From Thiothrix caldifontis (GTDB lineage Bacteria > Pseudomonadota > Gammaproteobacteria > Thiotrichales > Thiotrichaceae), in the NCBI RefSeq assembly GCF_900107695.1, contig NZ_FNQP01000013.1, positions 26,377 to 90,376 on the forward strand: a DNA stretch of 64,000 nt, in the 5' to 3' direction. The notes beneath the pieces were generated by a model that saw nothing but the letters and a program-made list of their open reading frames with translations, was not told the DNA's origin and searched no databases. Below, piece by piece: positions 29,515 through 39,113 of the stretch. Made by a program: the position numbers and the translations under genes. The stretch's first letter is position 1, and every line of letters starts with the position of its first letter.

Positions 29515-30516
29515 ATGCGCGTACTTGGAATTGAAAGCTCTTGTGATGAAACCGGCGTGGCGTTGTACGACACCGACAAAGGCTTGTTGGCGCATCGCTT
29601 GTTCAGCCAAATTGCGATGCACGCTGAATACGGTGGCGTGGTGCCGGAATTGGCATCGCGGGATCATATTCGCCGCGTGTTGCCCTTGCTGCGCGAGGCG
29701 TTGGTGGATGCTGATATGACAATGGCGGATATTGATGGCATTGCCTACACCGCAGGGCCGGGGCTGATTGGCGCATTGCTGACGGGCGCTTCGATTGCGC
29801 GGTCGATGGCCTGGGGCTTGAATGTCCCCGCCGTGGGCGTGCATCACATGGAGGGGCATTTGCTCGCGCCGATGTTGGAAGAAAACCCGCCAGAATTGCC
29901 GTTTGTGGCGTTGCTGGTGTCAGGTGGGCATACCATGCTGGTGGATGTGCCGCGCATTGGTGAATATCACATTCTAGGCGAAAGCGTGGATGACGCGGCG
30001 GGTGAAGCGTTTGATAAGACCGCCAAACTGATGGGCCTAGAGTATCCGGGGGGGCCTTTACTGGCAAAGCTGGCGGAACAAGGGCGTGAGGGGGTGTACA
30101 AATTTCCACGCCCAATGGTGGATCGACCAGGCTGTGATTTCAGCTTCAGCGGCTTAAAGACGTTTTCACTGACGACTTGGCAGAAGTCTGGGCAGACGGA
30201 ACAGGATAAAGCAGATATTGCGCGAGCGTTTGAGGAAGCAGTGGTAGATACGCTGTTTATCAAATGTCGGCGGGCGTTGGAACAGGCGGGGCGCAAGCGG
30301 CTGGTGGTGGCGGGTGGCGTGGGCGCAAACCGACGCTTGCGGGCACGATTGGCAGAGTTGCCGGGAGAAGTGTATTTCCCGCGTCTGGCATTTTGCACCG
30401 ATAACGGTGCAATGATTGCGTATGCGGGCGCATTACGTTTGAAGGCAGGTGCGAATGAAGCGGCGGTGATTCAAGCCAAACCACGTTGGCCGCTAACTCA
30501 GTTAGCGGCACTGTAG
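29515..30516 (+). CDS. tsaD: tRNA N6-adenosine threonylcarbamoyltransferase
   Basis: TsaD (333 residues) transfers threonylcarbamoyl to A37 of ANN-decoding tRNAs. Metal ligands His111 and His115 lie in HHMEGH. Other family signatures are [10 protein letters not shown] near 5-14, [12 protein letters not shown] near 78-89, LVSGGHT near 132-138, DAAGEAFDK near 161-169 and [10 protein letters not shown] near 264-273. It is full length, and converges on the acyltransferase with 10 bp between the stops. Confidence 0.97.
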   Translation: MRVLGIESSCDETGVALYDTDKGLLAHRLFSQIAMHAEYGGVVPELASRDHIRRVLPLLREALVDADMTMADIDGIAYTAGPGLIGALLTGASIARSMAWGLNVPAVGVHHMEGHLLAPMLEENPPELPFVALLVSGGHTMLVDVPRIGEYHILGESVDDAAGEAFDKTAKLMGLEYPGGPLLAKLAEQGREGVYKFPRPMVDRPGCDFSFSGLKTFSLTTWQKSGQTEQDKADIARAFEEAVVDTLFIKCRRALEQAGRKRLVVAGGVGANRRLRARLAELPGEVYFPRLAFCTDNGAMIAYAGALRLKAGANEAAVIQAKPRWPLTQLAAL

Positions 30517-30526
30517 TATAGCGGTG

Positions 30527-31702
30527 TTATTGTCCTGTTCCGATGCTGGGCACATGCTTCACATCGCGATTGCTAGTTAAGCGCTTCCCTAAGTTGATGC
30601 CGGGAATTTCTATTGCCTGATGTAGCAGGTAGGCAACTGGAATAATAATGGTCAGTGAAATAGATGATGCCACTGCAAAACGGCTTAACGCTCCTATGGC
30701 ATGAAAGTGATCCCAAGCCAATAGTTGCTGCACAACAAAGTAAGCAATGGGTAAATGGACTAGGTAAACGCCATAGGAAATATCACCTAAAAATCTAAAT
30801 AATTTTTTCTCAAGTAAGCCATTAATGGCTAGTACCAGCTTATGTTGGGAAAGTACGAGCACTGCGATACTGAGAGCAATAATGATCACATATTTATTCA
30901 GCAATAGCAGAGGTAATAAAAATACTAACCAGTAAGGGCTGCGTAACAGGATTTTTCTGTCCACATATTTGCACAGATAGCCCAGTGCCATGCCTGCGAC
31001 GAAGACATGAAATTTGAATGGCAAGAAACTCGGTTGCGGGTAGTTGCCGAGTAAACCATTATCTAAGTAGAGACCAAACAGCTTTTCAAAGGTAAGTACA
31101 GCAAGAATTGCTATAGCCAACACATAAAATACCCGTGAAGGTTTGAAAAATACTAACAGTAGTGGAAATACAAAGTAAAATTGCATCTCCAGACTGAGGC
31201 TCCAGTCAGGTAAACTGTTATTACTGGCGTATTGAGGGAATGCCCCAAACACAAACGTAATATGGCTTAACAGATTTTGAATCGAGAATGAGTGGTCTGT
31301 TGGGGAGACATAGGCATTGAGTGCGTCAATCCATGGTGGCGGAAATGCTGCTTCAATATTTTTTACCCATGTTTGAAATTCGGTACCGATAACAAACGAA
31401 ATAGGCAGTAAAAAATAATACAGTGGTGCTATGCGAAAAAATCGGCGAATCCAAAACTTTTTGGCTTCAGGCCATTGAAACGTCGTGCTTGCATCACCTA
31501 TCACACGACCGGATGACAGCGTGTAGTTTGAATAATGATACATCATGAGGAAGCCGGAAATGAGCATAAATAGATCGACAGCTAATGCTGGTGAGCTTAC
31601 GAGTGGTATTGTAGCGCCGACAGCAAAACAGATATGACCGAAGAACACCCAAAGTGCTAATCCGCCTCTTATCCCATCAAGACAGGCTATGTGTTTTCTC
31701 AT
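30527..31702 (-). CDS. Membrane acyltransferase, acyltransferase_3 (OafA/YrhL) family
   Basis: This 391-residue protein has about ten membrane segments. The N-terminal signature LDGIRGGLALWVFFGHI contains the family His. RRFFRIAPLYYFLLP near 95-109 and WSLSLEMQFYFVFPLLL near 169-185 are typical acyltransferase_3 motifs. Such enzymes acylate sugars of lipopolysaccharide, exopolysaccharide or other glycans; the substrate is unknown. Its coding region is more AT-rich than its neighbours, as is common for surface-polysaccharide genes. It stands alone. Confidence 0.86.
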   Translation of the reverse strand: MRKHIACLDGIRGGLALWVFFGHICFAVGATIPLVSSPALAVDLFMLISGFLMMYHYSNYTLSSGRVIGDASTTFQWPEAKKFWIRRFFRIAPLYYFLLPISFVIGTEFQTWVKNIEAAFPPPWIDALNAYVSPTDHSFSIQNLLSHITFVFGAFPQYASNNSLPDWSLSLEMQFYFVFPLLLVFFKPSRVFYVLAIAILAVLTFEKLFGLYLDNGLLGNYPQPSFLPFKFHVFVAGMALGYLCKYVDRKILLRSPYWLVFLLPLLLLNKYVIIIALSIAVLVLSQHKLVLAINGLLEKKLFRFLGDISYGVYLVHLPIAYFVVQQLLAWDHFHAIGALSRFAVASSISLTIIIPVAYLLHQAIEIPGINLGKRLTSNRDVKHVPSIGTGQ

Positions 31703-31956
31703 ATCTATTACTCCCGGTTTTGCCCATGAACATGGTTACAGATGTAGCCACAAGAAATTACTTATCCAATTATAAAAATTAGTTTAATTAATCGTTGTGA
31801 TGTCAATCACATTATTTTAATTATTCATTAATGTCGTGTATGAGGTGCATAGTGAGAGTCATTGTTGTTGTGGTTTATGCCTGCTATTGAAAACTTGGCT
31901 GGCAAGCCAGTAGTGCTATCGTCTATGCTTGAGATTGATTTTGTTCAGGGATTGTT
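31703..31956. promoter_or_regulatory. Divergent intergenic region, acyltransferase / DUF6394-like gene
   Basis: This 254-base AT-rich gap is flanked by two divergent genes, so both promoters should lie here. TGATGTCAATCACATTA near 31799-31815 has a partial dyad (TGATgtcAATCA) but is not a clean match to a known operator. No RNA gene or open frame was recognised. Confidence 0.35.
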
Positions 31957-32340
31957 ATGAACTCAGAGAAAGTGGTTTTCGGTTTTTTTATCGTGTTAGC
32001 ACTAACACTCAACTTTGGTTTTTTTATCGGCGATATTGACAATATTGAGCATCATAATGTGTATGAATTATTCGCTGCTCTGGTTGTTAGTCTAATCGCT
32101 ACTGTATTGAAGTTTGGTGATCGAACGCACTTGGGCGCTATTTTTCTTGCTACCAGTTTGGTAGCAGACTTACAGTTAATCATGGCGGCACTGATCTGGG
32201 GATATGCTGCCCACATCAGTGCCGCAGGGGTGGATACGGGTGCGGCTGTCGCTATCGTCTCATTCTCCGGCGGTGCATTGTTGGCCAATATTATTTCCGT
32301 CATTTTGCTGGTGGCTGAAACCATGACGGTGCGGCGCTAA
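31957..32340 (+). CDS. Small four-helix membrane protein, probably DUF6394
   Basis: This 127-residue protein consists almost entirely of four hydrophobic segments (about 5-25, 36-50, 60-85 and 95-120). A conserved-looking core (YELFAALVVSLIATVLKFGDRTHLG) matches my memory of DUF6394, whose function is unknown. It lies 15 bp upstream of the RCK ion channel gene, so the two are probably cotranscribed and functionally linked, perhaps as a channel accessory. Confidence 0.65.
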   Translation: MNSEKVVFGFFIVLALTLNFGFFIGDIDNIEHHNVYELFAALVVSLIATVLKFGDRTHLGAIFLATSLVADLQLIMAALIWGYAAHISAAGVDTGAAVAIVSFSGGALLANIISVILLVAETMTVRR

Positions 32341-32355
32341 TACGCGGGGTAGCTT

Positions 32356-34032
32356 GTGCCTGATATTTTCTATGTACTGTTAAGGCGATTACGCACCCCG
32401 TTGATTGTACTCATCCTGATGTATGCCATCTCGGTGTTGGGTTTTACCTTGATTCCGGGGCAGGATGCAACGGGGCAAACATGGCATATGTCGTTTTTTC
32501 ACGCGATGTATTTGGTTAGTTATACGGCCACCACCATTGGTTTTGGGGAAATCCCTTATGCTTTCACCGAAGCACAGCGCTTATGGATGATGTTTGTCGT
32601 ACACCTAACGGTTATTGGTTGGTTATATAGCATTGGTTCATTACTGGCAGTGTTGCAAGATCCCGCCTTTCGTAAGTTGCGCAGTGAGTATACTTTTCAG
32701 CGTAGTGTGAAACGCTTGCGTACCCCGTTTTATCTGGTCTGTGGTTACGGTGATACAGGGGGTATTTTGGTTAAGGCACTGGCTGATGAAGGCATCAAAG
32801 CGGTGGTCATCGATAAGGATGAAAGTCGTATCAATGCATTAGAACTCAACGATTATATCCGCCGTCCCCTAGGTTTATTAGGTGATGCAGCTAAACCTGC
32901 CGTGTTGGAAATGGCGGGGATTACCAATAACTATTGTGTTGGTGTGATTGCATTGACCGATACTGATCAGACTAATCTGATGGTGGCATTGAGTGCGTAT
33001 TTGCTCAACCCTAATTTGCGGGTGTTAGCGCGTGCTGAATCGGCTGAAGTGGAAGCCAATATCCGTTCCTTTGGCAAAAACGAGGTCATTAACCCGTTTG
33101 AAACGTTTGCAGGACGTTTAGCACTCGCCATTCATTCCCCTGGCATGTACACGCTGTTTACATGGCTGACTGGAATACCTCACGAACCTTTGCATGAACC
33201 GCTGTTTCCTGAGCGTGGTTTATGGCTGATTGCAGGGTACGGACGTTTTGGCAAAGCTCTCTATCGTCGTTTGCAAGAGGCGGGTATTCCTACACAAGTG
33301 ATCGAATCTGACCCCCTCAATACAGAGGCACCTGAACATACCATTGTGGGGTCAGGTACTGATGCACTTACCTTGCAAGCGGCTGGTTTACAGAAAGCCG
33401 TTGGTATTGTTGCCGGTACACATGATGATGCCAATAATTTGTCTATCCTCATGACGGCACGCGAGTTAAAACGCGATATTTTCATCGTTGCACGGCAAAA
33501 TCAGCGTGATAATGATCTTGTTTTTGAAAAAGCGGCGTTTAATTTGCTGATGAAGCGGGGAGACGTGATTGCGCACAAGATTTTTGCACTCTTGCGCACG
33601 CCTCTCATCAGTGATTTTCTGGAAGCAATCAAGATTCACGATGATGATTGGGCTAATCTGTTGGTCAGTCGAGTTCTGGGTATCACAACCGATGAAGTAC
33701 CGTATTTGTGGGAAATCAAGCTCAACAAAGCTCGCACTCCTGCGCTGTATAAAAGCTGTTTGATGAATGACGTCATCTTGCTGGATGTGCTGCGTGACCC
33801 ACGTGAGCGTACCCGGCAGTTACCTGCGATTCCCTTGCTGCTCAAGCGTCAGGAAACGGTATTTGTATTGCCCGCAATGGATATGCGCTTAGAAGTGAGT
33901 GATCGTTTATTGATGTGTGCTGCTTATTCAACGAGTCAAGACTTGCAATGGGCTACACAAAACGAAAATGTTTTACATTATTTGCTGACTGGGCAAGAAA
34001 CCTCTGGCGGTGATTTATGGCGTCGATTATGA
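32356..34032 (+). CDS. Potassium-channel-like protein with two RCK (TrkA-N/TrkA-C) modules
   Basis: This 558-residue protein starts with GTG at 32356. Two membrane helices (about 12-32 and 74-98) flank a pore loop with filter TTIGFGEIP near 57-65, which is close to TVGYG of K+ channels. Two cytosolic Rossmann RCK domains follow: YLVCGYGDTGG near 126-136 and LIAGYGRFGKALYRR near 291-305. TrkA-C-like segments come after. A two-helix pore plus tandem RCK resembles MthK/GsuK-type ligand-gated channels. Ion selectivity is inferred from the filter, which has Phe in place of Tyr. It follows the DUF6394-like gene. Confidence 0.85.
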   Translation: MPDIFYVLLRRLRTPLIVLILMYAISVLGFTLIPGQDATGQTWHMSFFHAMYLVSYTATTIGFGEIPYAFTEAQRLWMMFVVHLTVIGWLYSIGSLLAVLQDPAFRKLRSEYTFQRSVKRLRTPFYLVCGYGDTGGILVKALADEGIKAVVIDKDESRINALELNDYIRRPLGLLGDAAKPAVLEMAGITNNYCVGVIALTDTDQTNLMVALSAYLLNPNLRVLARAESAEVEANIRSFGKNEVINPFETFAGRLALAIHSPGMYTLFTWLTGIPHEPLHEPLFPERGLWLIAGYGRFGKALYRRLQEAGIPTQVIESDPLNTEAPEHTIVGSGTDALTLQAAGLQKAVGIVAGTHDDANNLSILMTARELKRDIFIVARQNQRDNDLVFEKAAFNLLMKRGDVIAHKIFALLRTPLISDFLEAIKIHDDDWANLLVSRVLGITTDEVPYLWEIKLNKARTPALYKSCLMNDVILLDVLRDPRERTRQLPAIPLLLKRQETVFVLPAMDMRLEVSDRLLMCAAYSTSQDLQWATQNENVLHYLLTGQETSGGDLWRRL

Positions 34033-34151
34033 CAATTTTGTTAAATTGGCTAAAATTAAAGCTATTTTGTCATCATTTCAGGGAATGGCTAATGTTAAGA
34101 TTTTGTGACAAAACATTTATCCAAGTAACAAGATCATAAGGACATTTAACA

Positions 34152-34733
34152 ATGGAACTAGAAGTCACTGCCATTAAATACGTAGGCCCTGCTACCGTCA
34201 AACGTTTAGCTGAACACGGCATAAGCACTGTCGAACAACTTGCCGCTATGCCGGTTGAAGCGCTGACAGTATTGCCGGGCATTGGTGAACATACTGCTCC
34301 ACTCATTATTGCGAATGCTCAAGAAGTTCTTGCCGCTCCAGCAATCACCCCCCCAAACCCTGAAGTTGAAGCAGAGGTGGAAATAGTAGACGTGCCGGAA
34401 GCCATTGTAGAGATGGACGTTGATACAGTAGAAACAGCCCCTGAATCCGAACTGTCTAAGAAAGAACTAAAAAAACAAGCCAAACGTGCTAAAAAGCTTA
34501 AAAAAGCGCAGAAGGTAGCAAAAAAAGCTGAAAAGAAAGCCGCAAAGAAAGCGGATAAAAAACGTGAAAAACAACTCAAGGCTGAGCAAAAAGCCGTAGA
34601 AAAAGCTGAAAAGAAAGCCGCGAAACAAGCCAAAAAAGCCGAAAAAGCCGAAAAAGCCGAAAAAGCCGAAAAAGCCGAAAAAGCCGAAAAAGCCGAAAAA
34701 GCCGAAAAAGCCGAAAAGAAAGCGGCGTCATAG
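34152..34733 (+). CDS. Helix-hairpin-helix protein with Lys/Ala/Glu-rich tail and (AEK)n repeat
   Basis: This 193-residue protein has a helix-hairpin-helix fold in the first 60 residues: YVGPATVKRLAEHGISTVEQL and VLPGIGEHTAPLI, as in DNA-binding HhH pairs. An acidic linker of about 40 residues follows, then a strongly basic histone-H1-like tail (KKAEKKAAKKADKK) from about 97. It ends in nine tandem AEK triplets. The layout suggests a nucleoid- or nucleic-acid-binding protein, but this is an inference. The repeat length probably varies between strains. AAGGACATTTAACA precedes the ATG. Confidence 0.7.
   Translation: MELEVTAIKYVGPATVKRLAEHGISTVEQLAAMPVEALTVLPGIGEHTAPLIIANAQEVLAAPAITPPNPEVEAEVEIVDVPEAIVEMDVDTVETAPESELSKKELKKQAKRAKKLKKAQKVAKKAEKKAAKKADKKREKQLKAEQKAVEKAEKKAAKQAKKAEKAEKAEKAEKAEKAEKAEKAEKAEKKAAS
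34638..34718 (+). repeat. 9-bp tandem repeat GCCGAAAAA, nine copies
   Basis: Nine head-to-tail copies (the last ends in G) encode the (AEK)n end of the HhH protein. The unit is a multiple of three, so copy-number change keeps the frame. Confidence 0.95.
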
Positions 34734-34760
34734 CCCGTACCAACCGGTAATAAAGGTCAA

Positions 34761-34792
34761 ATGTAGAGACGCAAGATGTTGCGTCTCTACAT
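34761..34792. repeat. Perfect 14-bp-arm palindrome containing GTAGAGACGC
   Basis: ATGTAGAGACGCAA and its exact reverse complement flank a GATG loop. It sits between the convergent HhH gene and zipA. The GTAGAGACGC core resembles small dispersed palindromes found in many copies in cyanobacterial and some sulfur-bacterial genomes. There is no T tract, so it is not a standard terminator, although it could block readthrough. Confidence 0.8.
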
Positions 34793-34802
34793 GACTAAAG
34801 GT

Positions 34803-35492
34803 TTATGCCGCTAAAGCTAAGAGATCAGAGCGTGTTTCTGAGGTGATAGGTTGTTGATTGTGATCTTTCAAGACACCATTTAACCTATCGGTGAGACGTT
34901 CTGCTGTCCGCAAGAAATCATTAATTGCTTCGTTATCGTCAATAGGGCTAGGCAAATTGAGGATCATCGACAGGCCGGGGGTGGTTTGTGTCACGAGTTC
35001 TTCTGGTATTAATGTCCATGGTTTAACGCCATTAGCGACGCTGAACAAACTGGTTTCACCTTGCTCCGTTAGAATAAACCGATGGAAAATGTCCATTTCG
35101 CCCAAGGTTAGCCCAGCATCATCTAAAGCCTTTAAGACTTCTTCACCACCAAACCCAGATTCAATATCCGCAGCAATAAACAATACCAGTTGCGGTGGGA
35201 GCATCACTGCATTAACACTAGTGGGGGCAGCTTGTGTTTCTTTATAGGTTCCGGACACACTTGACATCATTACATCAGACATATCACGTGCATTCGCTGC
35301 TGGACGCTTACCATCCCGTGCAGGAACGTCATCAGCGACACTGGAAAGTTCGTTACCATCAGCATCACGTAGCATCGGAATATTTTCATCCCGCTTAGCG
35401 GGTGAGTGGCGACGGGATATGCGACTAATTACGTAAATACCCACTAATGCTGCCAGACCCAATACCATGATAATCAGACTAACCAGTTCCAT
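34803..35492 (-). CDS. zipA: Cell division protein ZipA
   Basis: ZipA (229 residues) tethers FtsZ to the membrane and is restricted to gammaproteobacteria. It has one N-terminal membrane helix (about 4-23), a short charged linker and the C-terminal FtsZ-binding domain (about 95-229: VLFIAADIESGFGGEEVLKAL, MDIFHRF, SLFSVANGVKPW). The linker is shorter than in E. coli ZipA. It is 33 bp downstream of smc, an order also seen in other gammaproteobacteria, where ligA often follows; ligA is absent here. Confidence 0.9.
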   Translation of the reverse strand: MELVSLIIMVLGLAALVGIYVISRISRRHSPAKRDENIPMLRDADGNELSSVADDVPARDGKRPAANARDMSDVMMSSVSGTYKETQAAPTSVNAVMLPPQLVLFIAADIESGFGGEEVLKALDDAGLTLGEMDIFHRFILTEQGETSLFSVANGVKPWTLIPEELVTQTTPGLSMILNLPSPIDDNEAINDFLRTAERLTDRLNGVLKDHNQQPITSETRSDLLALAA

Positions 35493-35525
35493 TTAAAATC
35501 CTTTAATCCTTGCTTGTTTCCATCG

Positions 35526-38500
35526 TTAACTATTTGCCAGTTTAATGGCTTCTGCCATATCAACTGTTACTAGTCGCGAGACACCCGCTTCACGCATGGT
35601 AACACCGATAAGATTTTCGGCAAGTTCCATGGTGGTTTTATTGTGAGTGATAAAGATGAATTGTACCTGTTCAGACATATGCCGTACCAGTTCACAGAAT
35701 CGCCCGACGTTGGCTTCATCCAAGGGTGCATCCACTTCATCTAACATACAAAATGGTGCTGGATTCAGCTCGAAAATCGCAAAAACTAAGGCTACGGCAG
35801 TTAAGGCTTTTTCACCACCTGACATCAGGTAAATGGTCGAAATTCGTTTACCAGGCGGACGTGCCATAATGGCAACCCCCGTTGTTAGCAAATTATCACC
35901 CGTCATTTCCAGATAACATTCACCGCCACCAAATAAGCGCGGAAACATTTCACGTAAACGGCTGTTTACTTTATCAAAGGTTTCCTTGAAACGGGTACGT
36001 GTTTCGCGGTCAATTTTACGGATGGCGGTTTCCAATGTCTCTAATGCGGCGACTAAATCAGCATTTTGTTGATCCAGGTAGTGTTTACGTTCTTGTTGCT
36101 CGCGGAATTCGTCAATTGCCGCAAGGTTGATTGCGCCGAGACGTTGGATGCTGCGTTGGATAGTTTCCAGTGATTGCAGGAAACTTGCCAGTGTGGCATC
36201 TCTGGGGAGTTCAGCTTGAAGGGTAGTCGCATCAAACTCCGTTTTGGCAAATTGTTCCGCAATGGTTTGTTCGCGCACCTGAATGCTTTGCCATTCCAGT
36301 TTACGCTGTTCTAAGGCAGTGCGGGAGGCTTCGGCAAGCCGTTCTGCTTGTAAGCGTGCGCCATCCTGTTGGCGAATATCGGTTTCTACGGTTTGTAAGC
36401 GCTGGCGGGCTTGAGTCAGGCGGTACTCGACTTCAGCGCGTTGGGTGAGGGCGATTTCACGTTCGGTTTCTAGCTCTGCAACGGGGTCGTCTTGTAAATG
36501 CAGTTGTTCTAATAAGGCATCGCGTTGTTGCTCCAGCAATTCAAGGCGACTACTGATGCGTTCGAGTTGCTGCTGGCTATTGTCGCGTTGGGTGCGATTG
36601 GTTTCAATGTGTAAGCGTAGGTCTTGAATAGCTGTTTGTTGGTCACGTTGGGTGCGACGGGCATGGCTGACGGTGTGTTGCAGGTCTTCGCGGGTGTTCG
36701 CAAGGTGGTCACGTTCAGTTTGTAAGGTTTCTAGCAGTGCTAAAGCGGCATTGCGTTGTTCAGTCGCGCGTTCGTGTTCGGCTTCTTGTTGCTGCTGTTG
36801 GGCGCTGAGTTCTGTGCGCTCGGCATCAATTTGCTGACGGCGGTTATTCAGTTGTTCAATACGTTGTTGCAGGGTGTGTACGCGGTTGCGCTGCTCGGAT
36901 TCGCTGCGGTGCAAGTGGTTGACATCGGTTTGTGTTTGTTCTCGTTGATGTTCTAGTGCGCCAATGTTGGTGCGTGATGCTTCGGCACGGGTTTGCCAAG
37001 TGCTGAGTTCGGTTTCCAGTTGGGTGAGTTGCTCATGCAAGGTGTCAATTTCTTGCTGGCGTTGCAAAATACCACTGTGGGCATCTTGTTGGCGGTGGCT
37101 ACGTAGCCAGTTGGAACCAAGCCAGAAACCGTCGCGGGTAACAATGGTTTCGCCAGAGGCAAGGCCGTGGCGTTTTGATAGGGCTTCCCGTAAGGTTTCG
37201 GCACAACGGATACCGGCAATCAGCGTCCGAGCCGCTTCGGGGGCGTGGAGTTTACTGGCAAGGTATACCGGTGATTGCGGGGATGGTGCAAGTGTGTGGG
37301 AAGCCGTTTCCAAGAGTGTCAGCCCGACTTTTGATGCGTCGTCTTGCTCTATCATCCATAACTCGTCGATGCAAATGGCATCAAGGTCATGACTGAGCAC
37401 GGTTTCAAAGGCAGTTTCCCAGCCATGTTTGATTTTGAGTATCTCAGCAATGCGTGGGGCTTTGGCTAAGCCTTTGTCTTGTAACCACTGTTGACGTGCC
37501 TTGTTGGTTTTGTCGAGTCCTGATTGTTGCAATGTTTCCAAAGAGGCTAAGCGCCCCTGTAATGCTTGGCGGCGAGAGCGTTGCCTGTCAAGCTGGCTCT
37601 GTACTTCGCGTTGTTCTTGCTGTTGCTGACTGAGACTCAGGGTAATACTGGCAAGTTGTTCTTCGGCAAATGCAAGTGCTTCAGCGGTAGCCTCACGCTG
37701 GGCTTCGAGTAGGTGTAAATCCTCGACAAAACGGTCGGGGGCAAGATTGCTGGCTTCTTGGTGTAAGCGTTCAAGGCGTTGGTTGGTTTGGCTCAGTTGG
37801 CGTTCTAGCTGTTCCATGCGAGCTTTTTCGACTTGCGCTTGGCGTGTGGGGTCGGCGATGCGCTGCTGGAGGGTGTGCCAGTGTTCTTGCCAGTCGTTGA
37901 GTTGGTCTTCGGCTTCGACGAGGCGTTCTTCCGTTAGGGATAGTTGTTCGCTTAACTCAACTTCTTGCGGTATCAGATTGGCGAGAGCTTGTTCGCAAGC
38001 GGTGAGTTTGGCACGGTCTTCCGTTGCATGGCGTAGTGTTTCTTCGATGCTGTGTTCGGCAGTGCGCAAAGCGTCTTGTTGACGGCGTTGAATATCATGT
38101 TGGTGTTGGATGCTTTGTTCAATACGCGCAATTGTTGCCCCTGCTTGGTAATACTCGCCTTGTACCGCATTGAGGGTTTCGTTGGCATCGGTATAGTGTT
38201 CACGTAACTCAGTAACGGTAGCATCGAGATGGTGCATTTGCGCGAGGTGCGCTTGGTATGCAGTGGAACGTTGACTCAAGTCATGCAAGCATTGTTCGCC
38301 ATCGGCTTTAAGGCTTTGCCATTGTAGGAGTAACACGCTGGCTTCGAGTCGGCGTTCTTGGTCGCGTAATTCGCGGAAGCGTTGTGCGGCCTTGGCTTGT
38401 TTATCGAGACGTTCGAGTTGTTTTTCTAATTCGTCGCGTAAGTCACTGAGGCGCTCCAAATTTTCGCGGGTATGGGAGATGCGGGTTTCGGTTTCACGGC

Positions 38501-39029
38501 GGCGTTCTTTGTAGCGGGAAATACCGGCAGCTTCTTCGAGGGTATTGCGCAACTCTTCGGGTTTGGCTTCGATCAGGCGTGAAATCATGCCTTGCTCGAT
38601 GATAGCGTAGCTGCGTGGCCCTAAACCGGTGCCGAGAAAAATATCGGTAATGTCACGGCGGCGGCATTTGGTGCTGTTAAGAAAGTATTTGGAATCACCG
38701 TCACGGCTGACTTGGCGTTTAATAGAAATTTCAGCGTATTGGGCATATTCACCGCCGAGAGTGCCATCACTGTTGTCAAATACCAATTCTACTGAGGCTA
38801 AACCCACCGGTTTGCGGGAGGATGAGCCGTTGAAAATCACGTCTTCCATGGACGCGCCGCGCAGGTGTTTGGCGGATGATTCACCCATCACCCAACGTAC
38901 CGCATCAATGGTATTGGACTTGCCACAGCCGTTAGGGCCGAGAATACCCGTGAGGTTACTACGTAAATCCAGTGTTACAGGGTCAACGAAACTTTTGAAT
39001 CCAGCAATACGGATTTTGCTCAGGCGCAC
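35526..39029 (-). CDS. smc: Chromosome segregation protein SMC
   Basis: SMC (1167 residues) is the condensin ATPase. The N-terminal head has Walker A GPNGCGKSN near 32-40. Long coiled coils (about 170-500 and 670-1000, rich in Gln and Glu) surround a hinge near 510-660. The C-terminal head has the signature LMSGGEKALTAVALVFA and Walker B FCMLDEVDAPLDEAN near 1095-1109. The length is normal. The gene precedes zipA on the same strand, so they are probably cotranscribed. The scpA and scpB partners are not in the window. Confidence 0.97.
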   Translation of the reverse strand: MRLSKIRIAGFKSFVDPVTLDLRSNLTGILGPNGCGKSNTIDAVRWVMGESSAKHLRGASMEDVIFNGSSSRKPVGLASVELVFDNSDGTLGGEYAQYAEISIKRQVSRDGDSKYFLNSTKCRRRDITDIFLGTGLGPRSYAIIEQGMISRLIEAKPEELRNTLEEAAGISRYKERRRETETRISHTRENLERLSDLRDELEKQLERLDKQAKAAQRFRELRDQERRLEASVLLLQWQSLKADGEQCLHDLSQRSTAYQAHLAQMHHLDATVTELREHYTDANETLNAVQGEYYQAGATIARIEQSIQHQHDIQRRQQDALRTAEHSIEETLRHATEDRAKLTACEQALANLIPQEVELSEQLSLTEERLVEAEDQLNDWQEHWHTLQQRIADPTRQAQVEKARMEQLERQLSQTNQRLERLHQEASNLAPDRFVEDLHLLEAQREATAEALAFAEEQLASITLSLSQQQQEQREVQSQLDRQRSRRQALQGRLASLETLQQSGLDKTNKARQQWLQDKGLAKAPRIAEILKIKHGWETAFETVLSHDLDAICIDELWMIEQDDASKVGLTLLETASHTLAPSPQSPVYLASKLHAPEAARTLIAGIRCAETLREALSKRHGLASGETIVTRDGFWLGSNWLRSHRQQDAHSGILQRQQEIDTLHEQLTQLETELSTWQTRAEASRTNIGALEHQREQTQTDVNHLHRSESEQRNRVHTLQQRIEQLNNRRQQIDAERTELSAQQQQQEAEHERATEQRNAALALLETLQTERDHLANTREDLQHTVSHARRTQRDQQTAIQDLRLHIETNRTQRDNSQQQLERISSRLELLEQQRDALLEQLHLQDDPVAELETEREIALTQRAEVEYRLTQARQRLQTVETDIRQQDGARLQAERLAEASRTALEQRKLEWQSIQVREQTIAEQFAKTEFDATTLQAELPRDATLASFLQSLETIQRSIQRLGAINLAAIDEFREQQERKHYLDQQNADLVAALETLETAIRKIDRETRTRFKETFDKVNSRLREMFPRLFGGGECYLEMTGDNLLTTGVAIMARPPGKRISTIYLMSGGEKALTAVALVFAIFELNPAPFCMLDEVDAPLDEANVGRFCELVRHMSEQVQFIFITHNKTTMELAENLIGVTMREAGVSRLVTVDMAEAIKLANS

Positions 39030-39113
39030 GTGTTGAGGTCTTTACTCTACTTGGGGGTAGTGATTTTACGGGAGTCAGGCGGCAAAAGGCTAGTGCCGAT
39101 TGCCACCTAGTGT

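Noticed and set aside
31799..31815. TGATgtcAATCA dyad as an operator
   Set aside because: It has short arms with no match to a known operator, and can be expected by chance in AT-rich DNA.
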